Positions 17,920 to 28,804 of a stretch of 64,000 nucleotides of DNA are shown here, in pieces. The DNA comes from Rachicladosporium sp. CCFEE 5018 (lineage: Eukaryota; Ascomycota; Dothideomycetes; Cladosporiales; Cladosporiaceae), in assembly GCA_002077045.2 (NCBI GenBank), contig KZ111140.1, forward strand, positions 248,001 through 312,000, in the 5' to 3' direction. Position 1 is the stretch's first letter; each line of letters starts with the position of its first letter. The notes below the pieces were generated by a model. That model was not told the DNA's origin, did not search any database, and saw nothing but the letters and a program-made list of their open reading frames with translations. The position numbers and the translations under genes are program-made.

Positions 17920-20013
17920 ATGCCCACCTTCACTGGCTCTCGAAAGCGGCAGGCCAAGCTGAACTTGACGCCGTTGCCCTCCTCGTCACCAGCCTCGAAG
18001 GGCTACCACCAGCAAATCCAGGAGCGCGCCGCCGCGGTCGATTATGAAGGATCGCCCGCGAAGCGTCGAAAGATCCTAGAGGATGCGAGTCGTCTTGGAG
18101 ATCCCCTACCACCCACTCCGTCCGCATCGAGAAGACCCACGACAAACGACAGCGACGACGAGCTATTGCAACCAACGCCCAAGCAAAGTCAGGCCCGAGC
18201 GACGAGAAAAGCTGCTAGGCAGCAACGGCTGGACTTCAGCAACGCTGTGCCTTTGAGCTCTGCAAATCAACCGATCAATCTGGATCAGCCCTTGGGTCTG
18301 ACCGCACAAAGCGGAGAGCGGCATGCTTCGAGCGACGACAGTGATGAGCTCCCTTCACTAGGCAAGCTGATGCGCAAGAGCAAGCGGAAGCAGAAGACGA
18401 GCAGTGCTCACAATGACGATGGTTTCATGGGCTCGAGCGGTCGGCGAATCACAAGGGGCTCTCAGAAGCGGTCGGTCACGAACGAGGAAGACTCCGAAGA
18501 CGACATGATCGCCGTTCACAGTTCTCGAAGCCGGACAGCAGCACGACCAGTGTCGATTGTGATAGACGTGGAGGACGAGCAGACTGGTGAAGACGATATG
18601 CCCACGACCGGGGGCAAAGTCAGCCGCAAGCGAACAAGGCGATCCTCGTTCATCAGCTCTTCTCCACCGCGTGCTGAAGTGAGCGACGATGATGTTCAGA
18701 TCATCGAACGTCCGAGATCACAACGCACAGGCCCGGGGGAAAAGTCAGATGAGGTTGAAGATGAAGATGAAGACGATGACATTGTGCCCTTCACTCCAGG
18801 CCGCCGCAAATCTAAGCCTTCGCGGCAACTCACCCAACAGGAACAGGAGGATCTACACGAGGACCTTGACTTCCTTGGACCTAGTAGCGATGTTGACGAG
18901 GGTCGTAGTCACCGCGCACAAAGCTCACAGAAGAGCGCACGGCTGAAAGCACTGGAACGGCTCAAGCTCAAGCGGTCTAGCCAACGCGATCTGCAAGATA
19001 TCTCCGAAGATGATGCCGATGACGTCTTCGAAGATGAAGGAGATGGGTCGCCGGCCGAAGTGGACGATGACGATGACGGTCAAGGCGAGGAGGACGAAGA
19101 GGAAGTGGTGTATGCTCCGACGAGCAGTCGTGCCATGTTCCACGCAGAGAAGGAGGATGAGGAGTTCCTCGTTGACGAGGGTGAAGAAGACGATCTCGGA
19201 ATTCCAGAAGGCATTCCACTGCAATTCACTCGCTACGCTTCGATGATGGCGAAGGAATTGTGGAAATTTGCTGTTGAGTGGCTTGTTCAGAAGAAGATAA
19301 ATCCAGCATTCCCTCAGATGCACGACGAGATCTATGAATTGGCCTTCCGAAAGCTTGACGATGAGGTCGCCGGACTAGTTGGCTCGAAGTTTGCATCCGC
19401 AGCCTGGACGACTGATTTCACTCTCGCCTTCCGCTCTCGGCCTGCGATTGCTTACGACAGACTAGACCGCAACAAATCAGAGCACATGTTCAATGACAAG
19501 TGCGACGCGTGCAACCGCACTGGGCACCCTGCTACATATCAGGTACAGTTCCAGGGAAAGCCCTACCATCGAGATACGTTGGACGACGTCGACAATGATG
19601 ATGGCGACGATGAAGATGATAGCGGCGATGACGACTCAAGCTCCAGCTCAGACGACTTAGACGATACGCCAGACTATGACGCGAAGGGAAATGTAGTGAT
19701 GCCGGCAAGTCATATCTGGTATGTTGGTAAGTTCTGCATGAACAATGCACGAACTGCGCATGCACTGCAGCATTGGCGACTGCACCTGTATCATTTTGTC
19801 TCGGACTGGATTGAGCAAAGGTACAACTCAGCTGAGCAGCTCCGGAAGCGGGACAAGATGAGTGTGAGAAAGAAGCGCAAGTTGGCGAGGAGGATCAGTG
19901 ACAGGATGTCCGATGAGGGTCAGACGACAGCATTGTGGAAAGAGTTCAGGCATACATTGAGTGAGGCTGCTAATGCGAAGCAGCAAGGACGATTCAGCAT
20001 GGAGTCGCCGTAA
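17920..20013 (+). CDS. DUF4211 acidic nuclear protein (arm A)
   Basis: 697 residues in one exon. The N-terminal part is disordered, with basic KRR patches and Ser/Asp-rich stretches; the middle is strongly acidic (runs of Asp and Glu). The C-terminal part holds a folded domain with CDACNRTGHPATYQVQFQGKPY, the cysteine-bearing signature I associate with DUF4211. A further acidic run and a KRKLARR basic segment follow. Function is not known; it is probably a chromatin protein. Start at MPTFTGSRKR: an upstream in-frame ATG present in arm B is separated by a stop in arm A. The copy at 43,460-45,547 has small indels in the acidic runs. Confidence 0.8.
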   Translation: MPTFTGSRKRQAKLNLTPLPSSSPASKGYHQQIQERAAAVDYEGSPAKRRKILEDASRLGDPLPPTPSASRRPTTNDSDDELLQPTPKQSQARATRKAARQQRLDFSNAVPLSSANQPINLDQPLGLTAQSGERHASSDDSDELPSLGKLMRKSKRKQKTSSAHNDDGFMGSSGRRITRGSQKRSVTNEEDSEDDMIAVHSSRSRTAARPVSIVIDVEDEQTGEDDMPTTGGKVSRKRTRRSSFISSSPPRAEVSDDDVQIIERPRSQRTGPGEKSDEVEDEDEDDDIVPFTPGRRKSKPSRQLTQQEQEDLHEDLDFLGPSSDVDEGRSHRAQSSQKSARLKALERLKLKRSSQRDLQDISEDDADDVFEDEGDGSPAEVDDDDDGQGEEDEEEVVYAPTSSRAMFHAEKEDEEFLVDEGEEDDLGIPEGIPLQFTRYASMMAKELWKFAVEWLVQKKINPAFPQMHDEIYELAFRKLDDEVAGLVGSKFASAAWTTDFTLAFRSRPAIAYDRLDRNKSEHMFNDKCDACNRTGHPATYQVQFQGKPYHRDTLDDVDNDDGDDEDDSGDDDSSSSSDDLDDTPDYDAKGNVVMPASHIWYVGKFCMNNARTAHALQHWRLHLYHFVSDWIEQRYNSAEQLRKRDKMSVRKKRKLARRISDRMSDEGQTTALWKEFRHTLSEAANAKQQGRFSMESP

Positions 20014-20650
20014 ACCTACCTATGCCCCTACATCGCGGGCATCCAGAGCCTGCTTGTGCTCCGATCATGCGCGCCTGAGGATCCGAATCATCTGAGTCGT
20101 TCCGCGGAGAGCGAGTGAGAGGCAGTCTGCGAAAATATGAAACAGCGTCGTTGGCTTCACGCGTGCCGACCCTCAGCGAACTCATTGCCTCCAAGATGCA
20201 CAGCATCCCGGCTACAGGACCGGAGTTCACCCGACATCATGACAGCTCACCCTGTCAATCGACGTCGACATACACATGCGCATTATGCGCAGCATGGGGT
20301 TCTCATACAATAGCTACTGCTTGCCAAGCGCCGAGACCTTGTCTTATCAGTCGACAGATAGGAGCTACTTGGAGCTCTTCCGACGTCAAGTCTTCTCACC
20401 AACAAATGCATGCGACACCTCCACATTGGTCTCGAAACAGCAGGTAGAGCTCGTTGTGATGTCTGGTGAGTGCCGATCGTGTACTCCTCGAGAGATGGTA
20501 CTTGCAGGTGTCTGGCTGGGCCAGTGCAACACGATGCCGTCTGACTATCTGGTGGCACTTGGTAGGTAAAGGTGCCAGTAGAGCCGTACGTATTCGCCTT
20601 CCACTCTCTCAGTCTCCTACTCCACTTCTTGTCGCCTTTGCTATCGCAAG
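20014..20650. other. Intergenic, no gene recognised
   Basis: Lies between the DUF4211 3' end and the MFS gene. The part near 20,270-20,470 is well conserved with 43,010-43,200 of arm B, and the rest is more diverged. No coding potential I can support. Confidence 0.45.
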
Positions 20651-22544
20651 ATGGCGACGTCAACCCCAGACCCGTTGTCAATCGCCACGGAGAAGCATGT
20701 ACTTTCAGTTGATCTTGGGAAAGGCACCATCGTGACTGACGAAAAAGGGAGCGACTTTTCTGAGGGTGAGGTGGTCTTAGTGACCAAAGACAATGACGTG
20801 ATCAAGGGGAGTGATTACACGCCGGAGCAGTACATTAGCTGACGCGGAAGATCGATCGTTCCCTGCTACCATTGATGGTACTTTCACCGCCTTTTTGAGC
20901 ATGCAAGCTGCTGACGACAGTGCAGTGGTTCTGCTACGGCGTCCAACAGACAAACAAGACTTCGCTCGGCACCCAAGCCATCTTCGGCTTTCGTACGGAC
21001 ACTGGGTTGGTGGGTCAGCAGTACTCCTGGCTCACAACCATCTTCTACATCGCGTATCTTTGCGGCGAGTTTCCTTCGAACTTCCTCCTGCAGCGATGGA
21101 GCCTGTGCAAGTCACTCAGCATATACATGCTGCTTTGGGGTAAATTACAGTGGCTACTCAATGTACGCGCAGCAGACTGACGAGTTACCAGGTGTGTGCG
21201 TATTCTCCATCGCAGCAGCTCGGGACTGGGCTGATATCATGGCCATCCGCGCACTGCAAGGCTTCTTCGAATGCACCATCAGCCCTGGCTTCGTCCTCAT
21301 GGTCGGCATCTGGTACCGGACGAAAGAACACTCTACTCGGGCACTGTTCTGGCAATCTGCAAATGCTGGCTCGGCATCATAGCTAATCTGGTCATGTACG
21401 GTATTGGTAGCTATGCGCAGAAAAACGGCGGCATTGCGCCATGGCGTGGCATCTCAATGTTCCTCGGGAGCTGCACTGTAGTACTCGCGCTGATCTGTTT
21501 CGCACTACTGGGGAGCCCGAAAGGGGTCATCTGGCTGAACAAGGAGGAGAAGAGAATGGCTGCTGCGAGGATCCTGAGCAATGAAGTAGGACGGGATGTT
21601 ACTGGAGTGAAGGAAACTTGGAGTCAAGTATGATTTCCGAGCCTACGAAAGAAGGTGTAAGGAGAGTACTGACATGCACATCAGGTCCCTGATGCCTTCG
21701 GAGACCCACAACTCTGGTTCTGCTTGTTCAATGCATTTCTATCAAGCGTGCCCAATGGGTATTTTTACATCTGAGGTGTCTACTCCGGTCTACTGACGAC
21801 TCGTAGTGCCTTCACTACTTTCGCTTCGATCATGTATAATTCGTTTGGCTTCACCCAACTCGAAGTGCTGCTTATCGACATCCCACGATCATGTAGGTAG
21901 TATGAAAGTGCCCACCATTGCATAGCTGACAGTTGTAGTGGTATCGCTACTCATCTTCCTTGGCGTCGGGCTGTACACAAGGAGAGTCCCCAATCGGCGA
22001 ATGTACGTGATGGCGGCAGCATGCATACCGCCTTTTGTCGGACTTCTTGGACTGGCCTTCCTGCCGAATCAGCCGGCGTATAAGTGGACGGAGTGGGGAC
22101 TCTACCTGATCACCGTCCCATTTGTTCTAGCTCTGGTCTTCGCGTGGACCCTGATTCCGTCGAATGTTGGTGGCAGGACGAAGAAGTGGATACTCCCCTG
22201 TCAAAGCCCTCGATGAAGCCCTGCTGACTGAGAAATTTAGAACTATCATCTCCTCCGTCACCTTCCTCGGCTACTGCGTGGCAAACATGGTCGAATATCA
22301 AATTTTCAAGTCCAAAGACGCCCCTCGCTATATCCCAGGCACTATCGGTGCAGTCATATGTCTCGGCATCGAGTTCGCCCTGATCTGCACATGGCGTGGG
22401 TACTACGTCCGGATGTACCGTAAGCGGGATAAAGCTGCTAAGGAGAGCGGCGTGACGCCCGAGGAGCAGGGACGATTGGGAAGGGAGATGGGTGAGAACA
22501 ATGTGACAGATCTACAGAACCCGCACTTCAGGAATACGATGTGA
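20651..22544 (+). pseudogene. MFS transporter, allantoate-permease-like, broken (arm A)
   Basis: Relic of a 12-helix major-facilitator transporter of the Dal5-like anion:cation symporter group (motifs DTGLVGQQYSWL, FYIAYLCGEFPSNFLLQRWS, FFECTISPGFVLM, and GIAPWRGISMFLG after the central loop). Spliced exons can be followed to the C-terminal tail at 22,544. It has at least two frameshifts. One base is lost near 20,834, where arm B has AAGAAGCTG after the tyrosine/stop codon. A second is lost near 21,372 (GGCTCGG against GGCTTCGG in arm B), giving an immediate TAG. A functional protein is unlikely unless these are assembly errors. Confidence 0.8.
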
Positions 22545-23224
22545 AGAGCGTTCGATCGTTGGAGTCTCTCTTGCTATGTGTAGCATTAACCAAGTGGCCA
22601 TATGGAGCCTTCCAGCTGGGCAGGTGATAATGTACCGTGGCGAGACGCAACTCTGGTTGGTTGATACGAGAGCAAGCATTACTTGATCGTGTATAATTGT
22701 GCGATACATGTTCTGTGTCATGGAACGCTTGATTGGGGGTGATCATGTTTGTGTCGGCGTCGCTTGCCCAGCCAAATTATGTACCCCGGTTACTCCCCGC
22801 AATCGACGGTACTGCATTGATGTGCAAGATCATCCGGATGTTAGTGACTGCGAAGCAGACCAATTACACCAATCGCTAAACACTATGATCCTCGGTCGGA
22901 TAACCTAGAGCATAGGATCAGCTTCACTGCCGTACGCTTCACCCGTCATAAGCGTGTCTGAGGTGACTTCGAACCGAGTCCTCGATTCATCCGAGAGGTC
23001 ATCGGACGGCAAGCTGACCTGAGTATATTGCGGGAGCTGGTCCGCGATGTGCTCTACTTGTGACCTGACCTATCATGGAGGTCGAGTACTTGAGAGCCTC
23101 GGTGTCTGGTCCATGACGATTTCTACATGTAGGATATGTCAAATATTGTCTACCTTATGTTACTTGTTACTACCACATTTCCGACGCGCGAATACAACTC
23201 TGATTGTTGAGGTGTTATCCCGTC
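22545..23224. other. Intergenic, no gene recognised
   Basis: Between the MFS relic and cutinase. Most of it aligns with 40,223-40,907 in arm B with many substitutions. Short frames in it are not conserved. Confidence 0.45.
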
Positions 23225-24028
23225 ATGAAGCTACTCGCTGTACTTACGTCTGTGTCTCTGGCACTAGCCTTGCCGGCCGATCTGGAGAAGAGACAATACA
23301 TTGCTAGCAACACCCAAAACCAGTTGACCGATGGCACGCCATGTCGCGCGATCACCGTCATCTTCGTACATAGTCTCCTCCTTCAGACCAATTCCATAGC
23401 TAACGCGAAGTCAGGCTCGTGGCACAACTGAGAGCGGCAATGTTGGCACGATCGTTGGACCGCCTTTCTTTCAAGCGCTGGCGAATTCGGTTGGCGCCGG
23501 TAAAGTAGCCGTACAAGGCGTGAGTCTTGCGTTCCCCGCATCATTGCGTGCGGAATAGATACTGACAGCCAGTCCAGGTTGACTATCCAGCTGATATCCC
23601 TGGCTTCAACGCGGGAGGTGATGCTGGCGGTAGCCGCTTGATGGCGAGTCTCGCTGCTCAGGCACAGTCTCGATGCCCTAAGACGAAGCTCACTCTATCG
23701 GGATACTCGCAAGGTGCCCAGCTAGTGCATAACGCAGCCGCCATGCTCAGCAATAGCACGACGAAGTTCGTCAGCTCTGTGGTCGTAAGTCTGATTTCTC
23801 CAAGTGTTGGATGTGTTGAGTAATGCTGACGGAGGTACGTGGCAGGTTTTCGGCGACCCAGACGATGGCCAGCCAGTAGGTCGCATTCCGGCAAGCAAAG
23901 TCAAGACCTACTGTAATGTTGGTGATGACATCTGCTTGGGTGGGAATGTTATCCTACCTCCTCACTTGACGTACGCGACCGATGCGGACGCGGCAGCTGC
24001 GTTCGTCAGGAGCAAGGCTGGCATTTGA
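23225..24028 (+). CDS. Secreted cutinase/CE5 esterase (arm A)
   Basis: Serine esterase of the cutinase/acetylxylan-esterase family, secreted to hydrolyse plant cutin or related polyesters. Exons 23225-23365, 23415-23519, 23578-23784 and 23846-24028 give 211 residues. A signal peptide (MKLLAVLTSVSLALALPA) is followed by a KR-type processing site. The nucleophile sits in GYSQGAQ, the acid in the exon after VVFGDP (NVGDDIC context) and the His in PPHLTYATD. Cysteines flank both, as usual. All four splice junctions keep frame. Copy B is at 39,422-40,222. Confidence 0.93.
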
Positions 24029-24194
24029 TCAAGGAGTATGTCGTTGTATCTAAGGTTGTGGAACCAAAATCGGTTGCTAGTGTATTGACATTTTGTCCGA
24101 TGAGCGACTGACATGTGTCGATGTGCCGAGTGGCGATGTGCTTCTTGATCGATCCATTGCAAAAGTATGCCGAATCGACGACGTGGTAGACGGC

Positions 24195-24544
24195 TCATCG
24201 TAACGGCTTTCGACTGCTCTCACCAATCGTCTCAGGCGGTGCTCCAGTCATGAGTCGATCCAGTCCCAGATCCTTCCAAGCAGGCTCGCGGACTTTCTGC
24301 GTGGCTCGCTGAATGCCGAATGCTGCATGCTGATCCGGCACCACGTCGTCCTCGTCATCTGGATTGATGGGCTGATGGTGAAGCGGTACCATAATCTCCT
24401 CGGCAGGTAGCTTGATGCGACTGAATTCCTCTAATAAGTCGGCATGGTGAGCCTGGTGGAGGTGTAGCGAGGTGAAGGATGAATCGCGGGACTGAGGCAT
24501 CGTCAGTTAGACTTCAGAGCATCGAGCTACAGAAGACGTACCAT
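24195..24544 (-). CDS. APC13: Apc13/Swm1-like anaphase-promoting complex subunit (arm A)
   Basis: Small APC/C subunit, 99 residues. The first exon is only the ATG (24542-24544); the intron 24492-24541 starts GTACGT. Exon 2 (24195-24491) begins SRDSSFTSLHLH. The centre has LPAEEIMVPLHHQPINPDDEDD followed by AWKDLGLDRLM, which parallels the LPxxDVxxPL...WxDLxL pattern of Apc13 proteins. Start-codon-only exons are unusual, but the same structure is kept in arm B although the intron sequence there is different. The gene is divergent from RPS29 with about 290 bp between the starts. Confidence 0.72.
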
Positions 24545-24833
24545 CGTGACTGGATGCTTGCTCTCGTCTTGTATTAATCCGGCGACGGCACCAGTGTGTG
24601 CATAAAATGCTCGACCATCACGTTCATGTTATCGCAGTCGCAATAGATACTAGCGACGGCTAATCCCGTCTTCCGTTCCGAGCCCCCACTTCGAGATCAC
24701 GGCTTCACGAAATTGTTGCCAAGCCCGGCGAGCGTTCAAGACTACCTACCACGATACCGACGATTCCACCGCGCACATCTTGCACCAGCGACACCGAGCA
24801 CCACACAAACACCTCAACCCGAATACCGCAATC
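24545..24833. promoter_or_regulatory. Shared promoter, Apc13-like / RPS29 (arm A)
   Basis: 289 bp separate the start codons of two divergent genes. The RPS29 side has C/A-rich sequence, including ACACAAACACCTCAA just before the ATG, typical of highly expressed fungal genes. The equivalent region of arm B is 38,626-38,920. Confidence 0.5.
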
Positions 24834-25172
24834 ATGTCCCACGAATCCGTCTGGTACTCGCGCCCGCGCACCTACGGCAAGGGCTCCCGCGAATGGTGCG
24901 TACCACTGCCAAAATTACACTAGAAAGAATCGGGAAGGGCAGGACGCATAGCGAATATCGAGAGGAATTTGAGGAAGAAACTGTGGGCTAATTAGTGATT
25001 CACAGCCGCGTCTGCACACACAAGGCTGGTCTCATTCGCAAATACGGCCTTAACATCTGCCGCCAGTGCTTCCGTGAGAAGTCCGCTGATATCGGTTTCG
25101 TCAAGGTGAGCGATGGGAATCCCTGGCAGATTTCGAGAGACGGGGCACTAACGCAGGATGCAGCACCGCTGA
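24834..25172 (+). CDS. RPS29: 40S ribosomal protein S29 (arm A)
   Basis: Zinc-binding protein of the small ribosomal subunit (uS14 family), 56 residues as usual. Three exons: 24834-24895, 25006-25105 and a 9-nt last exon 25164-25172 that encodes only His-Arg-stop. The protein has CRVCTH and CRQCFREKSADIGFVKHR, the two Cys pairs that hold zinc. The first donor is GTGCGT. The micro-exon is predicted because family members end in VKHR or VKFR, and the same acceptor (GCAG before CACCGCTGA) is present in arm B. The exons differ at one or two bases between arms. Confidence 0.93.
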
Positions 25173-26610
25173 GCAATGATGGAGGCGACGGGGAGAGCGG
25201 AGTCAGGAGGAGTCGGACTGTTCGCAATGGCTGTGGAAGAGCTAATGCCGAAGGCAGCGGATCGGCAGCACGCATCTCGGGGAATGGGCATGGAGCTTGG
25301 TGCGGAATCGATGCTACCGCACAAGGTCCTACCCAGATAGATCCAAACAACACCACGACACCCAAACTTGCCTCTTCACAATCTCTTACGTCTGCCACAT
25401 GGCCCGTCTTCGTCGACCTAGAAGCGCAAAAGCTCTGGTCACACACACCCTTTCACTCTCCCCAATCACATGGGATCATAATGCGCTATCTAGGCCAGAT
25501 TAACCTCTCACAGGACTGCCAAAGTGCCTCATTAGACATGACCCTGATACATGGCACAGGGTCTAGTCGACGACCTGCCACGACCTGTGGCGATGCCTCG
25601 TTCGACTCGGAGCGACGATCGCTGAAAAGGCGAAAACGCGGTCTTCATGGGTGAGGAGTTGTGATTTTTTCGAGTACACTCTAGGTACCATTTGCGCAAT
25701 GCCACTACGAGCGAGCAGCGCACTTCAAGTCGAAAAAGCTTCGGCTGCTGCCAAAGCTCGACCGACATTTCCAGCTGTCAGGTGGATGGCAAGCGAAGCA
25801 GACCACTCGAGAAGTCGATGCAACTGACACCAGTAATGTATACTACAGTTCACCGCGACAGTCAATCTTAATCACTGCTAACTAAGAGCGTCTAGAAGAT
25901 GAAACACTCTCGCCGACAGCGTAGACACTGATATACTATCGGGGCGCCGCAGATCAGAGCACTACCCAGCACAAGGGATCGAGGAGAGGGCTGCTTATGC
26001 CGTCACTCGCGTAGCCGTCCCGGATGCATGGCCGAAGTTTCGAAGAGGTAACGCGAATTTAGGCATAGATCCATGGTGAGCGTCTGCAAGAGTCAGTGGT
26101 TCAAAGCCAGCCAACGCAAAGGCATGTAGGTATTGCTAATCCTGCGAACCTCCTTGCGTCGGACCCGACTCCTGCAATACGTACGCAATCCAGTGTATCA
26201 AGTCCCGCAGCGCTGGTAACATCAGGTCTGATACAGTGGCGCTGTTGACATTCAATATGCTGTCGATGCGATTTAGAGCTTATAACATCGTGCCCTGACA
26301 GCCATCGGATGCTTCGATCCGGAATGTTGATGACAATTTGCCTTTGCGATCTCCACAGCCACCAAGAAATGGCAATGGCTCTGACTCGCCGTCTAGAAAA
26401 TGGTGGAGATGGGCCGTGTGGACGTGAGAGGTGTAGCCAAACCATAGGTGCAGCAATGAAATACCGCAGATCATCGGATATATGCACACCAGTACAAACC
26501 AAAATGACGCTGCACGACAGTGATGCGCATTAAAGTGAAGACACGTGCTTTGATCCAGCAATCAAGATGCAATTGTCACGGTGAAGTGTGCGACCCTGGT
26601 ATTATGTCAA
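25173..26610. other. Diverged end of arm A plus unique DNA
   Basis: No supported gene. Up to about 26,025 it is patchily alignable with 37,505-38,286 in inverted orientation (shared CTCGAGTGGTC, GATAGTATATC and GCAGCCCTCTC words). From 26,025 to 26,610 it has no partner in the window and leads directly into the duplicated G-beta 5' flank. Confidence 0.5.
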
Positions 26611-27089
26611 TTCAATTTCGCGGGCGGACTGGACCAGCTGGACCGAGCTTGAAAAGCGCCAATGAACCCTGTCCCTTGGTCTGTGATCGCTCCTCCCTCA
26701 GCACGCAGTACAGCGTGACTGTCGACCAACAACTGCCACCCATCATACCCCCATCCCTACCTCTGTTGCCCACTCCGCTCCGCCCTGCTCACTATCAGCA
26801 GCAGACTGCACCGCCGCCGCCACTCAACGCAGCTACCCCGTGCTGCCGCGCCTCACCGTGTTCTCCGCGCGCGCACGCCAGCCGGCGCCGCCGCACCAAC
26901 ACTGACACGTCGGCCTGGGCGTTCCGCTGCCGGACGTCGCCTCCACTGCTGCTCCAGCTGTCACTCGTTTGCTCGACTGCAGCACGCAATATTACCGGCA
27001 ACCTCACGTCAGCTCTGCGTGCTTTGCAACTCCAGCTTTCAGGGCCCGCGACAAGCCATTGAAGCTTTCTCTGCAAAGCGCATTTCGGC

Positions 27090-27489
27090 ATGGCGGACGC
27101 GGAAGGCATCCAGCAGAAGATACAGTTCGCGAGGCGGGATGCAGAGGCACTGAAGGACAGGATAAAGCGTAAGAAGGATGAGCTGGCCGATACTACGCGT
27201 GAGTGATGGTGCTGCTGTTATGAGTGCACCACGCCAAGCTGACAAACACTACCACAGTGCGCGATGTTGCGCGACAACGTACAGAACAGCTACCGCGCCT
27301 GTCTATGCGGACGAAACGGACGCTCAAAGGTCATCTCGCGAAGATCTACGCCATGCACTGGTCGACNNNNNNNNNNNNNNNNNNNNNNNNNNNNNNNNNN
27401 NNNNNNNNNNNNNNNNNNNNNNNNNNNNNNNNNNNNNNNNNNNNNNNNNNNNNNNNNNNNNNNNNNTGCAGCTCCGGATCTGGGCATGA
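27090..27489 (+). CDS. GPB1: G-protein beta subunit, copy B, middle missing in gap
   Basis: Same gene as at 492-1761. Exon 1 is 27090-27198 and exon 2 runs from 27258 into the N gap at 27366 (just after HWST). After the gap, only the last acceptor and the 18-nt final exon (27472-27489, LRIWA-stop) remain. About 970 bp present in copy A are replaced by 100 N, taking five of the WD40 blades with them. One amino-acid change is visible (Val for Leu in the RDLARQ stretch). The gene may be whole on the chromosome; the break is in the assembly. Confidence 0.88.
27367..27466. other. Assembly gap, 100 N, inside G-beta copy B
   Basis: 100 placeholder bases. The left flank equals copy A at about 1487 and the right flank equals copy A at about 514, so the real missing sequence is probably near 970 bp and very similar to copy A. 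Near-identity of the two copies is the likely reason the assembler failed here. Confidence 0.95.
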
Positions 27490-28804
27490 TCTTCAACGCC
27501 AAGCTAAGCAGGTATGCCCAACGACTGTTGAGGCAGACCTCACGTCGTGCAAGGAGGCAGTATTCGGAACACTCTGGCGCTTGCTGTTGTTGCTGTTCGT
27601 TGCACACAGACGACTGACATGAACCTCCTACCTCTACATGTACGGTGTGGCGAATGAGCACGCGACGCAAGTCGATACCAGAAACTCACCTGTCTTGACT
27701 ACTTCGGCGCACGACTTTCCTGGACCTCATCGGGCGATGGACAGAATGCTCATTCATGAGCTTCTGCGGACGAATAGCGCTCATGTGCCAATACTACTAA
27801 TCTCCTTTTTCGATCACCTCAAACCGCCTGACTTTGGACCACATCAGGCGCAGACCTCTCCCTCGATTCACTTACTGTCAGCGTCAAGTCAAAGACACCA
27901 CGACAGGGACCTACCAGGCGTCATCCACCCCGAGATTTTCCACCATAGAAGGGAAGCGGGCAGGAATGGTCAATTGTGCTACTTTGAATTGTACTGCGGG
28001 TGTGTGTTACATCTAGCTGGGAGAACTTCTGCACGCAGCTGTGCATGGGTGGGACTTTTGTGCTGCGATGGGTGGGCTAAGATAGCAGGATGGAGAGGCG
28101 AGGCAGGGTTTATATCCAGGACCCTCTTCTGAAATTGATGTTCTTTTTTTGACTGTCCGTACGATACATCGTCCACGGGCCAAGCCTTCCTTTGCAACAA
28201 ACCACTTCTATCGATCTGACACGCACAGGCCGTCGATTGTGATCCATGCCCGCCATTTGCGTGATGTACAGCACCGCTCTCCATGTAAGCTCGGTGCTGC
28301 TCGGGTACCTTGCATATGTCACCCACGGCCCGCAGTGACTAATGATGCACGAGCAGATTGACCCAAGGGCCGGCATGTTTCATCATCACGCTTCTTGAGA
28401 TCTCACGCCATACCCTTGTCTGCGGAAGTAGGGAGTCAGCAGCATGAGCCGAACGTTCGTTGATTGTAACCGATGAGGCGTGACTAGAGTCTCCACTTAT
28501 CGAGGCGGTCTGGGTGGAAGTGAGATGGGACTTCATCTAAACTTCGGCCTTCTGTGCATACTGGCACGGGATATTTGCGGTGACTGACTTGGAGTACTCC
28601 TGGAGGGTGCATGCTTGGTATCTTGTAGGCGTTTGCCGGGGAGGGGCAACACCGTATTAGACAGCGAGGACGGGTGTTGACTGTTGAGCGTGCAGTACCT
28701 TGTCAGACTGTTTGCTACCTCAAGTTCATGACCGGAGCACCTTCTCCATTACCAGGTCTCCCTACACTACCACTTGCCCTTCGATCGTTGATCGTCCTGC
28801 CGAT
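27490..28804. other. Intergenic, G-beta to phosducin-like
   Basis: The first 500 bp duplicate positions 1-491. The remainder has short frames only and no recognisable gene. It includes the promoter of the phosducin-like gene. Confidence 0.5.

Larger units (their letters stand above)
15451..26025. repeat. Inverted duplication, arm A
   Basis: Gene-for-gene inverted copy of 37,505-48,029: CCCH zinc finger, aprataxin, DUF4211, MFS, cutinase, Apc13-like and RPS29 in mirror order. Coding parts agree at roughly 95 percent (aprataxin proteins differ at about a dozen of 235 sites). Introns and 3' flanks have drifted more, and the far end (25,200-26,025) is only patchily alignable. The left end is cut by the N gap. 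Confidence 0.9.
26611..27990. repeat. Inverted duplicate of the G-beta region
   Basis: Inverted near-identical copy of positions 1-2236, interrupted by the N gap. Over the 277 aligned coding/intron bases left of the gap I count three differences. The copy continues past 27,990 beyond what the window shows of the other side. Confidence 0.85.

Noticed and set aside
25297..25654. Additional gene downstream of RPS29 in arm A
   Set aside because: Open frames here are not kept in arm B, where the equivalent DNA is strongly diverged; treated as intergenic.
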